A model generated the notes under the pieces. That model was not told the DNA's origin and did not search any database. It saw only the letters and a list, made by a program, of their open reading frames with translations. Position numbers and translations under genes: made by a program. A stretch of 64,000 nucleotides of DNA from Moorena producens 3L (GTDB lineage Bacteria > Cyanobacteriota > Cyanobacteriia > Cyanobacteriales > Coleofasciculaceae): the NCBI RefSeq assembly GCF_000211815.1, contig NZ_GL890816.1:1-64000 (forward strand), given 5' to 3'. Position 1 is the stretch's first letter. Every line of letters starts with the position of its first letter. Below, piece by piece: positions 1 to 9,217 of this stretch.

Positions 1-930
1 ACTGGCGCGGAGCTACATTTCCTGAACCCCTTTACTCGCCGTTACTTTAGAGAATACCAAGAAGAAAAACAAAAAGAACAAACAGATGTAAAGTTCAAAT
101 ACAGTGCCATTGGCAGTGGTGGTGGGATTAGACGATTTCTGAATCAGTCCGTTGACTTCGGAGCGAGCAATGTGATTCCAACTCCTGTAGAGAGAAACTC
201 CATGAAACGGGGTTTGTTGATGGTACCAACGGCTGGGGGGTCTTTGGCTGTCGTTTATAATCTTCAAGGAATAACCACCGATGTTAAGCTATCCCGAGAC
301 ACTCTCGGTAAAATTTTTTCAGGTCAGATTTCTAATTGGAAGCAGGTTAACTCCCGCCTGCCAAACCGGAAAATCCAAGTAGTTGTCCACTCAGGCAGTA
401 GCGGCACTAGCTTTATTTTTACTAAATATTTGAACGAAATTACTAATGGCAGAATCCGAGCAAGTAAAAGACCTAATTGGGGCTTTAAGGTCTTCTCTAG
501 TGTTCCGGGAAATGCAGCAGTAGCTAGCGAAGTTAGGCGAATTGACGGTGCCATTGGCTATGTACCGGCGAGTTATGCTAAACAGCTTAACCTACCGATG
601 GCCAGGCTGGAAAACCGAGCTGGTCGCTACGTCAAGCCTACCGTTGATCAAGCCAATAAAGCCCTAGGCAATGTGCAGTTCAATGAGGACTTCACCATCG
701 AAAATATAGATGACCCAGAACAGGGTTATCCAATTGTAGGTATAACTTGGCTGTTTCTCTACGAAAAGTATCCTAAACCAGAACTAGCCCAAGGGGTTAA
801 AGACCTGATAAATTGGATTCTGACTGAGGGTCAAGACTTGAACGAAGATCTACAGTACACTCGGATACCCGAAGATGTTGCTAATCGAGCCATCGAAGCT
901 GTGAATAACAACATCAGGGTTGTTCCATAG
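1..930 (+). CDS. PstS-like phosphate-binding protein (5' end outside window)
   Basis: Open from the first base, so the N-terminus and any signal peptide lie outside the window. The visible 309 residues look like a periplasmic phosphate-binding protein of the PstS/PBP-like family: GSGGGIRRFLNQSVDFGASN matches the segment where such proteins test for anion-binding positions, followed by PTAGGSLAVVYNL, a phosphate-loop-like HSGSSGTSFIFTKYL and GAIGYVPASYA. The expected role is binding phosphate in the periplasm for the Pst ABC transporter. No pstCAB follows here; a second, complete pstS with pstCAB lies 44 kb downstream, so this may be an auxiliary binding protein (SphX/PstS paralogue). The stop is TAG at 928-930. 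Confidence 0.85.
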   Translation, partial: TGAELHFLNPFTRRYFREYQEEKQKEQTDVKFKYSAIGSGGGIRRFLNQSVDFGASNVIPTPVERNSMKRGLLMVPTAGGSLAVVYNLQGITTDVKLSRDTLGKIFSGQISNWKQVNSRLPNRKIQVVVHSGSSGTSFIFTKYLNEITNGRIRASKRPNWGFKVFSSVPGNAAVASEVRRIDGAIGYVPASYAKQLNLPMARLENRAGRYVKPTVDQANKALGNVQFNEDFTIENIDDPEQGYPIVGITWLFLYEKYPKPELAQGVKDLINWILTEGQDLNEDLQYTRIPEDVANRAIEAVNNNIRVVP

Positions 931-1001
931 AAGGACAAAAGTCAAAAGTACTTTGGTATCGGTGTATCGCTGTTATCGGTGTGGTATAGCCTTCGAGCTT
1001 T

Positions 1002-1107
1002 TATAGCACTACGCATTAAGGTGTTTGACATAGATAAAAGCTGAAAAGCTCTTGTAGTTAACTTTTGCCTTTTGCCTCTTGCCAATGCCATTGCGCGTAG
1101 CGCTATA
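1002..1107. repeat. Dispersed repeat with TATAGC...GCTATA inverted ends (copy 1)
   Basis: The stretch begins TATAGCACTACGC and ends GCGTAGCGCTATA, so its ends are inverted copies of each other. The interior holds TTTTGCC heptads. Related copies lie at 23206-23314 and 55663-55866. It fills most of the gap between the PstS-like gene and the porin gene. Confidence 0.6.
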
Positions 1108-1136
1108 CCTTTTATTTTTGTTGTGTGAGGAGAGTT

Positions 1137-3092
1137 GTGAAAAAATTTTGCGGTGGATTACCACTGACACCGATAGTACTTGGTGTCCATTTGGTAACCA
1201 TTACCCCCGCTATGGCTGATAGCGAACCAGAAACCTTGACTGCCATAGACCCTAAACCATCACCAGATAGGTCAGATCTTAATCCCAGACCGAAATATAT
1301 AGCGCGAGAGTACTTAAAAACTCCCCCAAAAACTCCTCAGTTAACCGACCAATTCCACGATGAACTGGAGTTTAAGACTACTACGTCTATTCCTAATTAT
1401 GGGATATCGACAGCTAGCTTGACTAGTCTGGAGTCACCGCCAGACCTAGAGATGGCAGACACTGTGAGTAATCCGTCTATGGGTCAGGTAGCACCGATTT
1501 CTAAACTATTAGACATGCCATCTACCCAGACTAACTCCAATAGTCTAGATAATAGTCCAGATAATAGTTTAGATATATCCCAAAACTTAGGTGTGACAGA
1601 CCCGTTGAGTAATGGACCAATGGAGCGGGTAACACCAGTTTATGAACTGTCTGATGTCCAACCTACGGATTGGGCTTACGAAGCACTACAGTCTTTGTTG
1701 AAGCGCTATAGATGCCTGACTGGTTACGAGGATGACACCTATCGCGGTAACCGTGCCCTGACTCGCTACGAGTTTGCTTTTGGCTTGAATTTTTGCCTAA
1801 ATCGGGTGAATGCCATGATTATTGGTAAAACAGCCAACTTGGTAACCGAAGCTGATTTAGCAGCAATGCAAAGGCTACAAGAAGAGTTCAGTGGTGAATT
1901 AGCTACTGTACAGGCTCGGGTCGATAACTTGGAAGGGCGAGTGACTTTCCTAGAAGACCATCAGTTCTCGACTACTACTATATTGCGTGGGAGTGTAGAT
2001 ATTGCTCTAGCTACTGGCTTTGGCGGGAAAAAAGCAGTTCCTTCTGGTCAAAGCCCAACAGAAGATTTTGATGATACTAATACTCTGTTGGGAGGCCGGG
2101 CAATTCTCAACTTCGACACCAGTTTCACCGGTCGAGACCTTTTGCGCACTAGACTTCGGGCAGGGAATACCAGTAATTTTAGCACTGGTTTCACCGGTAC
2201 AGCCATGACCAAGTTTGGTTTTGCCACTAATACCGGCAATGATGTTAAATTAAACCAGCTGTTCTATCGGTTTCCCCTAGGTAATAAAGGTCTGGTATCT
2301 ATAGCAGCAGCAGGTCAGGGAGCAACTGCTTTGATTCCCGCCCTCAATCCAGCATTTTCCATTTCCAGTTTTGGATTCAATAATTACATCTACGACTTGG
2401 GTTTTGGTGCTGGTGCTGGAATCTACTATCAATTCAATGACCTGATTGCTACTGGAGCAGCCTATTACACTGGTTCTGCCTCTAATTCAGACTTTGGACT
2501 GTTCAATGGTGCCTTTGGTGCTTTGGCTCAGGTGACCCTTACTCCCTCTGATCGTTTTGGTATGGCCTTGACCTATGTCCGGTACTACTCTCCTCAAACA
2601 GCCAATACTGCATCGTTTCTCGGTAGCCAATTCGCTCAATCTCCCTTTGGCTCAAATACAGCAACCTCATCAAATAGCTTAGGTGTATCGACTAGCTATC
2701 GATTTAGCGATCGCTTTACCCTAGGCGGTTGGCTTGGTTATAGCAATGCGATCGCAGAATCCTCAAGCATTAACAATAACAATGGTTTCGATGTGTCAAG
2801 CGGATCAGAAGCAGATATTTGGAGCTGGGCAGTTACCGCCGCTTTCCCAGACATCGGAAAACTAGGCAGCCAGTTGAATCTCATTGTTGGCATGCCTCCA
2901 AGACTAGCTAGTAATGATGTTGCTGGTCGTCGCGATCGCGATGTATCATACCATCTTGAACTGTCTTATCGCTACCCACTGACTGATAGAATCTTTATCA
3001 CTCCTGGTGTTTTGGTGATTATCGATCCAGAACACAATGATGAAAATGACACCATTGGGGTTGGACTGCTCCGAACCCAGTTTAATTTCTAG
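1137..3092 (+). CDS. SLH-domain outer-membrane porin (cyanobacterial OprB/iron-uptake porin type)
   Basis: About 651 residues. A signal peptide ends near AMA (VKKFCGG...TPAMA). An SLH domain lies at about residues 172-222 (QPTDWAYEALQSLL, TRYEFAFGLNFCLN), followed by a coiled coil at about 240-280 and a C-terminal beta-barrel with repeated aromatic and glycine strands, ending in FNF, a typical outer-membrane C-terminus. This order (signal, SLH, coiled coil, OprB-like barrel) is that of the main cyanobacterial porins, often named iron-uptake or carbohydrate porins; substrate cannot be read from sequence. GTG at 1137 is preferred because AGGAGAG lies just before it; a GTG at 1125 would overlap that site. 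The linker between signal and SLH is long and Pro/Ser/Asp-rich. Confidence 0.85.
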   Translation: MKKFCGGLPLTPIVLGVHLVTITPAMADSEPETLTAIDPKPSPDRSDLNPRPKYIAREYLKTPPKTPQLTDQFHDELEFKTTTSIPNYGISTASLTSLESPPDLEMADTVSNPSMGQVAPISKLLDMPSTQTNSNSLDNSPDNSLDISQNLGVTDPLSNGPMERVTPVYELSDVQPTDWAYEALQSLLKRYRCLTGYEDDTYRGNRALTRYEFAFGLNFCLNRVNAMIIGKTANLVTEADLAAMQRLQEEFSGELATVQARVDNLEGRVTFLEDHQFSTTTILRGSVDIALATGFGGKKAVPSGQSPTEDFDDTNTLLGGRAILNFDTSFTGRDLLRTRLRAGNTSNFSTGFTGTAMTKFGFATNTGNDVKLNQLFYRFPLGNKGLVSIAAAGQGATALIPALNPAFSISSFGFNNYIYDLGFGAGAGIYYQFNDLIATGAAYYTGSASNSDFGLFNGAFGALAQVTLTPSDRFGMALTYVRYYSPQTANTASFLGSQFAQSPFGSNTATSSNSLGVSTSYRFSDRFTLGGWLGYSNAIAESSSINNNNGFDVSSGSEADIWSWAVTAAFPDIGKLGSQLNLIVGMPPRLASNDVAGRRDRDVSYHLELSYRYPLTDRIFITPGVLVIIDPEHNDENDTIGVGLLRTQFNF

Positions 3093-3327
3093 AGCATTGG
3101 TTGATTATTATTCGATGACAAAGCTTGAGGGTTAATGGTTTATGCTCAAAACCCTAGCACTGACAATGATTAGAGCATCATAGTAAATGGGATTTACCTA
3201 CGGTCACGCTACGCGATGCTCGGTACGAGCCGCTACGCGAACCCATGAGCCAGCCATCAAACTATCTTGGACTATCATGGTGTTGGAGCAAGCCATAGAA
3301 GTTGACAAAATGACCAAAAATATTGGG
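3093..3327. other. Gene-free gap with palindromic repeat pieces
   Basis: No credible gene. It holds a palindromic fragment of the CGCTACGCGAAC type near 3203-3243, a motif dispersed through the window, and then the approach to the IS605-like left end. A possible ATG for the downstream Uma2 gene before IS insertion is at 3310. Confidence 0.5.
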
Positions 3328-4664
3328 TTTCAAGCCCCGCCCTTTTAGGGCGGCTTTAAAAAGATTTTATGTTTGAATTAAGGATGGGCGTTAATTCAAG
3401 AATGTGATATCCTTGAATTAAGGAGGCAAGTAAAGTGTTCAATCTAACCTACGAGTTCAAATTAAAACCTACCGCTAAGCAAGTATCTTTGTTTGAAAAC
3501 TGGCTTGAACAGTGTCGCAAAGTCTATAACTATGCACTAGCAGAAAGGAAGGATTGGTATAAATCTCGTAGTTGTCAGGTTAATGCTTGCTCTGTTCGTA
3601 GTGAATACATCATTCCAGCAGAGCAAACCCGTCCTACTTATGCCAGTCAATGCCGTGGGTTAACCGCTGCCAGAAAAGCTATTGAAGAGCTTAGAGCTGT
3701 TCAAGTTCATGTCTTACAACAAACGCTCAAAAGGCTAGAAAAAGCTTTTGTTAGTATGTGGGAACAAGGTCATGGCTTTCCTCGCTTTAAGAAGCAGGGA
3801 CAAATGCGATCTTTTGTTTTTCCACAACTAGGAGTCAAACCAGTTGAATCTGGAAAAATTAAATTGCCCAAAATTGGCTGGGTAAAGATGCGGCAATCAC
3901 GGGAAATACCTTCTGATGCTGTAGTTAAACAAGCCAGAGTGGTCAGACGTGCTACTGGCTGGTATGTGATGTTGACTTTGCAATGGGATGTTGATGTTCC
4001 TCAGATTATGCCTCATGGGGAACCCTTGGGCATTGATGTGGGAATTTCACATTTTGCTGCTGTTAGTAACGGGAGGTTATTTCCTAATCCACGTCCTTTC
4101 AAGGGTCTCGAACGCAAGCTTAAATTGCTGCAAAAGAGGGTAAGCAGAAAGCGTAAAGGAAGTAGCAACCGTTGTAAGGCACAAGCAAAAGTCAGCAAGC
4201 TACACGAACGAATCGTTAACATTAGAAAAAATTATTACTGGAAATTAGCTCATAATCTTTGCGATTGGGCTGGGATGATCTTTGTTGAAGATCTAAATCT
4301 CAAAGGATTGGCTAAGGGAATGCTAGGAAAGCACTGTCTAGATGCGGGATGGGGACAGTTTTTTAAGATATTAGAGCAGTGTTGCGCCCATCGTGGTGTC
4401 TATTTTCAAAAAGTAGATTCTAAAAAGACTAGCCAAATTTGTCCCAATTGTTTAACTGAAACTGGCAAAAAGACCTTAGCTGAGCGCATACATCATTGCG
4501 AACATTGTGGCTACACAACCGACAGAGATGTGGCAGCTGCTCAAATAATCGCTATACGCGGACTTGCAGCCGTGGGGCACACGGTCAAGATGCTTTCTGA
4601 GGGCAAGTTCATTGGAATCCCTGGGAAGAAAGAATCCTCGTCCTTGTAGGACGGGGAGTGTCAA
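3328..4664 (+). mobile_element. IS200/IS605-type element with tnpB only
   Basis: Boundaries are approximate. The left part carries a hairpin GCCCCGCCC / GGGCGGC (about 3335-3355). The right part carries a hairpin CCTCGTCC / AGGACGGGG (4636-4656) overlapping the tnpB stop, followed by GAGTGTCAA. Hairpin ends without inverted repeats, no target duplication and a lone tnpB fit IS200/IS605 family elements; the right end is also where the reRNA/omega RNA of TnpB is normally encoded. No tnpA (Y1 transposase) is present, so it would need TnpA in trans. The right end runs straight into the Uma2 gene. Confidence 0.7.
3435..4649 (+). CDS. tnpB: TnpB family RNA-guided nuclease of IS605-type element
   Basis: 404 residues, the normal full length. 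A GTG start with a strong AGGAGG at 3421-3426. The N-terminal OrfB_IS605 HTH region is followed by a RuvC-like nuclease with its three acidic residues visible: Asp about 201 in GIDVGISHF, Glu about 285 in VEDLNL and Asp about 365 in DRDVAAAQ. A zinc ribbon is present (CPNC...CEHC). TnpB proteins are RNA-guided DNA endonucleases that help retain the element. All catalytic and zinc residues are intact, so this copy may be active, in contrast to the broken copy at 17.3 kb, which belongs to another lineage. Confidence 0.9.
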   Translation: MFNLTYEFKLKPTAKQVSLFENWLEQCRKVYNYALAERKDWYKSRSCQVNACSVRSEYIIPAEQTRPTYASQCRGLTAARKAIEELRAVQVHVLQQTLKRLEKAFVSMWEQGHGFPRFKKQGQMRSFVFPQLGVKPVESGKIKLPKIGWVKMRQSREIPSDAVVKQARVVRRATGWYVMLTLQWDVDVPQIMPHGEPLGIDVGISHFAAVSNGRLFPNPRPFKGLERKLKLLQKRVSRKRKGSSNRCKAQAKVSKLHERIVNIRKNYYWKLAHNLCDWAGMIFVEDLNLKGLAKGMLGKHCLDAGWGQFFKILEQCCAHRGVYFQKVDSKKTSQICPNCLTETGKKTLAERIHHCEHCGYTTDRDVAAAQIIAIRGLAAVGHTVKMLSEGKFIGIPGKKESSSL

Positions 4665-4710
4665 CAGCATAACCAAGACCGAAGCAGTATCGCCAACTGC
4701 AACCGATAGT

Positions 4711-5397
4711 ATGGATTGGGAGCCCCCCATGCCACCAACGGATTTAATCTTTGATGATGGAGAACCTTTGGAGAGTGACCGCCACCGCATAGCCATGAAC
4801 GCCCTCATCCGTTCACTGCGCGTTGCTTTAGCTGACCGAGACGATTACTTTGTTGGGGGCAATATGTTTGTTTACTTCAGTAGTGAACAAGCACGAAACC
4901 AGGACTTTCGCGGGCCAGATTTCTTTGTAGTCTTGAATGTAGACGGTAGCCGAGAACGTCTTGGCTGGGTAGTATGGGAAGAACAGGGTCGCTACCCAGA
5001 TGTGATCATCGAGCTGATGTCCCCCTCCACAAAGCAAGTTGATACAGGTAAAAAGAAGAGCATCTACTGCCAGACCTTCCGCACTCCAAATTATTTTGTC
5101 TACCAACCCTTTGACCCAGATTCATTGCAAGGATGGTATTTAGATATAGACAATGGCTACCAGGAGCTAACCCCAAATGAACAAGGGTGGCTATGGTGTC
5201 AGCCCTTAGGCTTGTGGTTGGGACAATGGTCTGGAACCATTGAGGAAACCTCAGCAGTATGGCTGCGCTTTTATGACCGGGATGGGAATCTAGTTCCCTT
5301 ACCAGAAGAAGCAGCTGAGCAACGAGCTGAAGTAGCTGAACAACGAGCTGAAAAATTAGCAGAACGACTGCGACAGGCAGGGATTGACCCAGATTAA
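4711..5397 (+). CDS. Uma2 family endonuclease-like protein (DUF820)
   Basis: About 228 residues from ATG 4711. Typical Uma2/DUF820 features: MPPTDLIFDDGEPLES at the start, the PD-(D/E)XK-like core (GPDFFVVL, then YPDVIIELMSPST and YFVYQP) and a C-terminal coiled coil of EQRAEVAEQRAE repeats. These very abundant cyanobacterial proteins have a restriction-endonuclease fold; cellular role is unknown. The reading frame stays open back through the IS605-like right end, and the residues just before ATG 4711 (SITKTEAVSPTATDS) resemble the N-terminal leader of other Uma2 proteins. The element may therefore have cut off the original start. No clear ribosome binding site precedes 4711. Confidence 0.8.
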   Translation: MDWEPPMPPTDLIFDDGEPLESDRHRIAMNALIRSLRVALADRDDYFVGGNMFVYFSSEQARNQDFRGPDFFVVLNVDGSRERLGWVVWEEQGRYPDVIIELMSPSTKQVDTGKKKSIYCQTFRTPNYFVYQPFDPDSLQGWYLDIDNGYQELTPNEQGWLWCQPLGLWLGQWSGTIEETSAVWLRFYDRDGNLVPLPEEAAEQRAEVAEQRAEKLAERLRQAGIDPD

Positions 5398-5528
5398 ATT
5401 TAAGGTGAATGGCCATAAAAAGTGCTGAGTGCATCAGTGCAAAGCAGACTGAGTAACTGTTATAAACTAGGGGTTTTTCCGAATCACCTTTTATAATTTT
5501 ATCTTTTTACCCTTTTCCAAAATAACTA

Positions 5529-6746
5529 ATGACTACTATTAATTCAAACCCCAAAATTCGTATTGAACATCTGATTAAAATTTATGGAGAGAAACCCCAA
5601 GCTGCCCTCAAACTGTTTCGCCAAGGTGGGAGTAGGGATTCTATCTTAGAAAAAACCGGTCAAGTCTTAGGCATTGCCGATGTCTCTCTGACCGTTAATA
5701 AAGGAGAATTGTTCGTGGTAATGGGGTTATCCGGTTCCGGGAAATCCACCCTAGCTCGCTGTATTAACCGCTTAATTAATCCCACCAGCGGCAATATCTA
5801 TATCGATGATGAAGACATTGCCCATGTTGATGAGAAGCGGATGCGAGAGATTCGCCAGAGCAAGGTATCAATGGTGTTTCAGCGATTTGGATTATTTCCC
5901 CACAAAACAGTTGCAGAAAATGTCGGGTATGGTCTCAAGGTTCGGGGGATAGATCAAGCCAAACGCCGCAAAAAAGCTCTGGAAACCTTAGAAGTGGTAG
6001 GTTTATCCCAATGGGCCGATTATTTACCTTCTTCTCTGAGTGGTGGGATGCGTCAACGGGTGGGTTTAGCCCGCGCCTTAGCCACAGATGCCGAGATTTT
6101 ACTTATGGATGAGGCATTCAGCGCCCTCGACCCCCTGATTCGGCGGGACATGCAGGATGAATTACTGCGACTTCAGACAGAACTGCACAAAACCATTGTA
6201 TTTATCAGCCATGATATTCAAGAAGCCCTCAAGATGGGCGATCACATAGCGGTGATGAAAGACGGTTATATTGTCCAAATTGGCACACCAGAAGAACTGA
6301 TTAACCAACCAGCTGACGACTACATCCGTGCATTCATCCAAGATGTTAACCGCGCCCAAGTCCTAAAAACTGGGTCAATTGCTCGTCAAACCCCTGCCTT
6401 AGTTCTTAAAGAAAACTCTGCTAGAGCTGGACTGGAACAAATGATAGACCATCACCTCCAACAAATCTATGTTGTCGATGAACACAGCAAACCTGTTGGA
6501 ATTGTCAAGAAACAATGGCTCGAAGCAGTCCTCCAAAAAGGAAGCGAAGACATTACTGAAGTGATGGAAACGGACTTCCCCACAGTCAACCCTTCAACCC
6601 ACCTAGAAGATATATTTCACCTCTACCGAGACGGACTTCCTGTTGCTGTAGTCGATACTGACGGTACATTCAAAGGAATGGTCGAACAGTCTGATCTTAT
6701 CGCTAGTATTGGCAAACCTCAAAAGCTTGTCCAAGACAACAGCTGA
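5529..6746 (+). CDS. Glycine betaine/proline ABC transporter ATPase
   Basis: 405 residues, ProV/OpuAA type. Walker A GLSGSGKST, signature LSGGMRQRVGLARAL and Walker B ILLMDEAF are all present. The N-terminus has the family leader IRIEHLIKIYGEKP. The C-terminus (about 285-400) carries a pair of CBS-like domains with IYVVDEHSKPVGIV and LPVAVVDTDGTFKGMV, which in OpuA-type transporters sense ionic strength or nucleotides. It should energise import of glycine betaine or related osmoprotectants together with the permease/binding-protein fusion 109 bp downstream. The gap between the two genes contains a TGATAGC heptad array. Confidence 0.93.
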   Translation: MTTINSNPKIRIEHLIKIYGEKPQAALKLFRQGGSRDSILEKTGQVLGIADVSLTVNKGELFVVMGLSGSGKSTLARCINRLINPTSGNIYIDDEDIAHVDEKRMREIRQSKVSMVFQRFGLFPHKTVAENVGYGLKVRGIDQAKRRKKALETLEVVGLSQWADYLPSSLSGGMRQRVGLARALATDAEILLMDEAFSALDPLIRRDMQDELLRLQTELHKTIVFISHDIQEALKMGDHIAVMKDGYIVQIGTPEELINQPADDYIRAFIQDVNRAQVLKTGSIARQTPALVLKENSARAGLEQMIDHHLQQIYVVDEHSKPVGIVKKQWLEAVLQKGSEDITEVMETDFPTVNPSTHLEDIFHLYRDGLPVAVVDTDGTFKGMVEQSDLIASIGKPQKLVQDNS

Positions 6747-6764
6747 TAGCACCTCAAGTAGCGT

Positions 6765-6805
6765 GGCCTTTGGCCTTTAGCTGATAGCTGATAGCTGAAT
6801 GCTTA
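6765..6805. repeat. TGATAGC heptad array inside the osmoprotectant operon
   Basis: Three tandem TGATAGC-type units ending in GCTGAATGCTTA, the same end motif that brackets larger repeat islands elsewhere. It separates the ATPase gene from the permease/binding-protein gene. Confidence 0.7.
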
Positions 6806-6855
6806 AAAACGAAATATCTAGATAAATTGACAATCTATACTAGAAGAGTGTTGCT

Positions 6856-8892
6856 TTGAATAGTATTGTGTTCAATTATTTAATTCTATCCCTTAATAAT
6901 ATCGCAACAAGCCAAGTCGGTCTAGATATTATCTTGAATCCCTTTGAGCTTTATACCTTACCCCTTGACGAGTGGATTACCGCAGTAGTTAATTTCCTAG
7001 TTGACAACTTCCGTCCCTTTTTTCAAGCAATTAGCTTGCCCATTACCTGGACTCTGGAAGGGATACAATCGCTGTTCCTATCCATTCCTCCCCTAATTTT
7101 TCTGATTATTCTGGCTTTGATAGTATGGCAAATTGCTGGGGGAAAAATTGCTATTTATAGCCTTTTTGCCTTGACCTTGATTGGTTTTTTTGGAGCTTGG
7201 GAACAAGCAATGACTACCCTGGCGCTAGTGGTAACAGCCGTAGTCTTTTGCGTGCTCATTGGCATTTCCCTTGGCATTGCCTGTGCTAGTAGCGATCGCG
7301 TCGAGAAATTCCTGCGACCCCTGCTTGATGCCATGCAAACCCTCCCGTCATTCGTCTATCTTGTCCCAGTGGTAATGCTGTTTGGCATTGGTGCAGTCCC
7401 TGGAGTAATCGCTACTTTAGTCTTTGCTGTTCCCCCCTTGATTCGCCTGACCAACCTAGGCATCCGACAAGTATCTACAGAAGTTGTCGAAGCTGCGATC
7501 GCATTTGGCTCAACCCCAAGACAAATGCTTTGGGAAGTGCAAATTCCCCTAGCAATGCCAACTATCCTAGCTGGAGTCAACCAAGCGATCCTATTAGCAC
7601 TATCGATGTCGGTAGTGACTTCTATGATTGGTGTCGGGGGATTGGGACAGATGGTCTTACAAGGTCTCGGTCGGGTGAATGTCGGACTGGCTGCTGTGGG
7701 AGGATTAAGCATCGTTCTGATTGCGGTGATGCTCGACCGGATCACTCAAGTGGTGAGTCAAGGCAACAACCAAATCCCTTGGCTAGAGCGAGGACCCATT
7801 GGTTTTGTGCGTTTGAGGTTAACCAGTAAACCACGGACTGGGACTACTACTGTTGCTGCAATGGTTTTAGTGGCATTGCTTGTGGGTTTCATCAGCTCGC
7901 AACAAATTCCCCAAGCTACAACCGAATTAACCTCATCAGAAATAGCCCTACCTGGGAAAGGGGTGAAAGTACGCTCTACCTATGGTTATCTAGCCGATTC
8001 ACAATTCATGACACACATCGTTAACACGGCTCTGGAAAAGCTCGGTTACGAGATTGAAAAACCCAAACAACTCCAGCCAACTACCAGCCACATCGCTTTG
8101 GGTAATAACGACCTCGATTTTACCGCTAACCACTGGGAAAAGTTGCACACAGAATTCTTTGAAAAAAATGGTGGCGACAAGAAATTAGAGCGAGTTGGGG
8201 TTATTGTTTCTGATCTGTTGCAAGGGTATCAGATTGATAAAAAAACTGCTGAAAAATACAAGATCACCAATTTAGAGCAACTCAAAGACCCTAAAATTGC
8301 CAAACTCTTTGACTCCGATGGAGATGGTAAGGCAAATTTAGCCGGTTGTATTCCCGGTTGGGGATGTGAGTTAGTTATTGAGCATCACTTAGATGCTTAT
8401 GGGCTCAGGGATACTGTCGAACACGACCAAGGAGAATATAGCGTCCTAATTGCGAATAGCATTGCTCGCTACAAACAAGGAAAACCAGTCCTATACTACA
8501 CTTGGACTCCTCTGTGGCTGGCTACGGTATTAAAACCAGGTGAGGATGTGGTTTGGCTAGAAGTTGCCCAAACCAATCTACCAGAAGCCCAGAAAGGGTT
8601 GACAGAAAAACATACTTCAATCGATGGTAAAAATCTCGGATTCGCGGTGGATCAGATCCGCTTTGTGGCAAACAAAAAATTCCTAGCAACTAACCCAGCA
8701 GCCAGAGACTTGTTTGAGCGATTTAAGATGCCGATTGAGGAGCTTAATGCTGAAAGCTTACGGGCCAAAAAGGGGGAAGATAGCCCAGCAGATATCCGTC
8801 GCCATAGCCAAGAATGGATTAAAAAGAATCAAAAGTTGTTTGATAGCTGGCTTGAAGAAGCTAGAAAAGTTGGAGAAACTTCTGGAATTTGA
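6856..8892 (+). CDS. Glycine betaine ABC transporter permease fused to substrate-binding protein
   Basis: 678 residues. Residues about 1-335 are a ProW/OpuAB permease with several membrane spans and the coupling region EAAIAFGSTPRQMLWEVQIP. A further hydrophobic segment leads into a ProX/OpuAC-like binding domain (about 365-670) with FDSDGDGKANLAGC, PGWGCE and the aromatic-rich YYTWTPLW. Such fusions deliver the binding domain tethered to the membrane outer face. The start chosen is TTG 6856 with AGAAGAG about seven bases upstream; GTG 6868 is an alternative. With the ATPase upstream it forms a two-gene OpuA-like system. Confidence 0.92.
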   Translation: MNSIVFNYLILSLNNIATSQVGLDIILNPFELYTLPLDEWITAVVNFLVDNFRPFFQAISLPITWTLEGIQSLFLSIPPLIFLIILALIVWQIAGGKIAIYSLFALTLIGFFGAWEQAMTTLALVVTAVVFCVLIGISLGIACASSDRVEKFLRPLLDAMQTLPSFVYLVPVVMLFGIGAVPGVIATLVFAVPPLIRLTNLGIRQVSTEVVEAAIAFGSTPRQMLWEVQIPLAMPTILAGVNQAILLALSMSVVTSMIGVGGLGQMVLQGLGRVNVGLAAVGGLSIVLIAVMLDRITQVVSQGNNQIPWLERGPIGFVRLRLTSKPRTGTTTVAAMVLVALLVGFISSQQIPQATTELTSSEIALPGKGVKVRSTYGYLADSQFMTHIVNTALEKLGYEIEKPKQLQPTTSHIALGNNDLDFTANHWEKLHTEFFEKNGGDKKLERVGVIVSDLLQGYQIDKKTAEKYKITNLEQLKDPKIAKLFDSDGDGKANLAGCIPGWGCELVIEHHLDAYGLRDTVEHDQGEYSVLIANSIARYKQGKPVLYYTWTPLWLATVLKPGEDVVWLEVAQTNLPEAQKGLTEKHTSIDGKNLGFAVDQIRFVANKKFLATNPAARDLFERFKMPIEELNAESLRAKKGEDSPADIRRHSQEWIKKNQKLFDSWLEEARKVGETSGI

Positions 8893-9189
8893 GGTTTCCT
8901 ATAATTTACGAGAACATTAATATTGTCAAGGTTGAGTAATTGGTATTTGGTAAAGGGGAATTGGTATTTGTGATTAATCCCGACCTTTTACCCTTTACCC
9001 TTTACCCTTTACCTGCAAGTATCTTGGGTCAACTACCAGACACTCACCTATCGGTTACATCCCCTTGAACGATCCGTTGCCCCATCTTCCAACTATCACA
9101 ACTAATAACAGATTGCTATATTCCCAAATTATCCGGATTAACCTGATCTACCCAGTAAAAAGAAAGTGGTAGATGCACCCTGGTAAAGT
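8893..9189. other. Intergenic gap with CTTTACC heptads
   Basis: No gene is supported. It holds a CTTTACC tandem heptad array at about 8983-9013. The remainder is non-repetitive and shows no clear promoter or RNA gene, although the stretch from about 9120 up to the terminator could encode a small transcript. Confidence 0.5.
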
Positions 9190-9217
9190 CCTAGAGATAA
9201 ACTCTGGGGCTTTTTTT
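9190..9217 (+). terminator. Rho-independent terminator
   Basis: Stem CCTAGAG (9190-9196) pairs with CTCTGGG (9202-9208) around a 5-base loop and is followed by seven Ts. It points rightward and lies at the convergent end of the osmoprotectant operon and lgt, overlapping the lgt stop codon. Confidence 0.65.
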
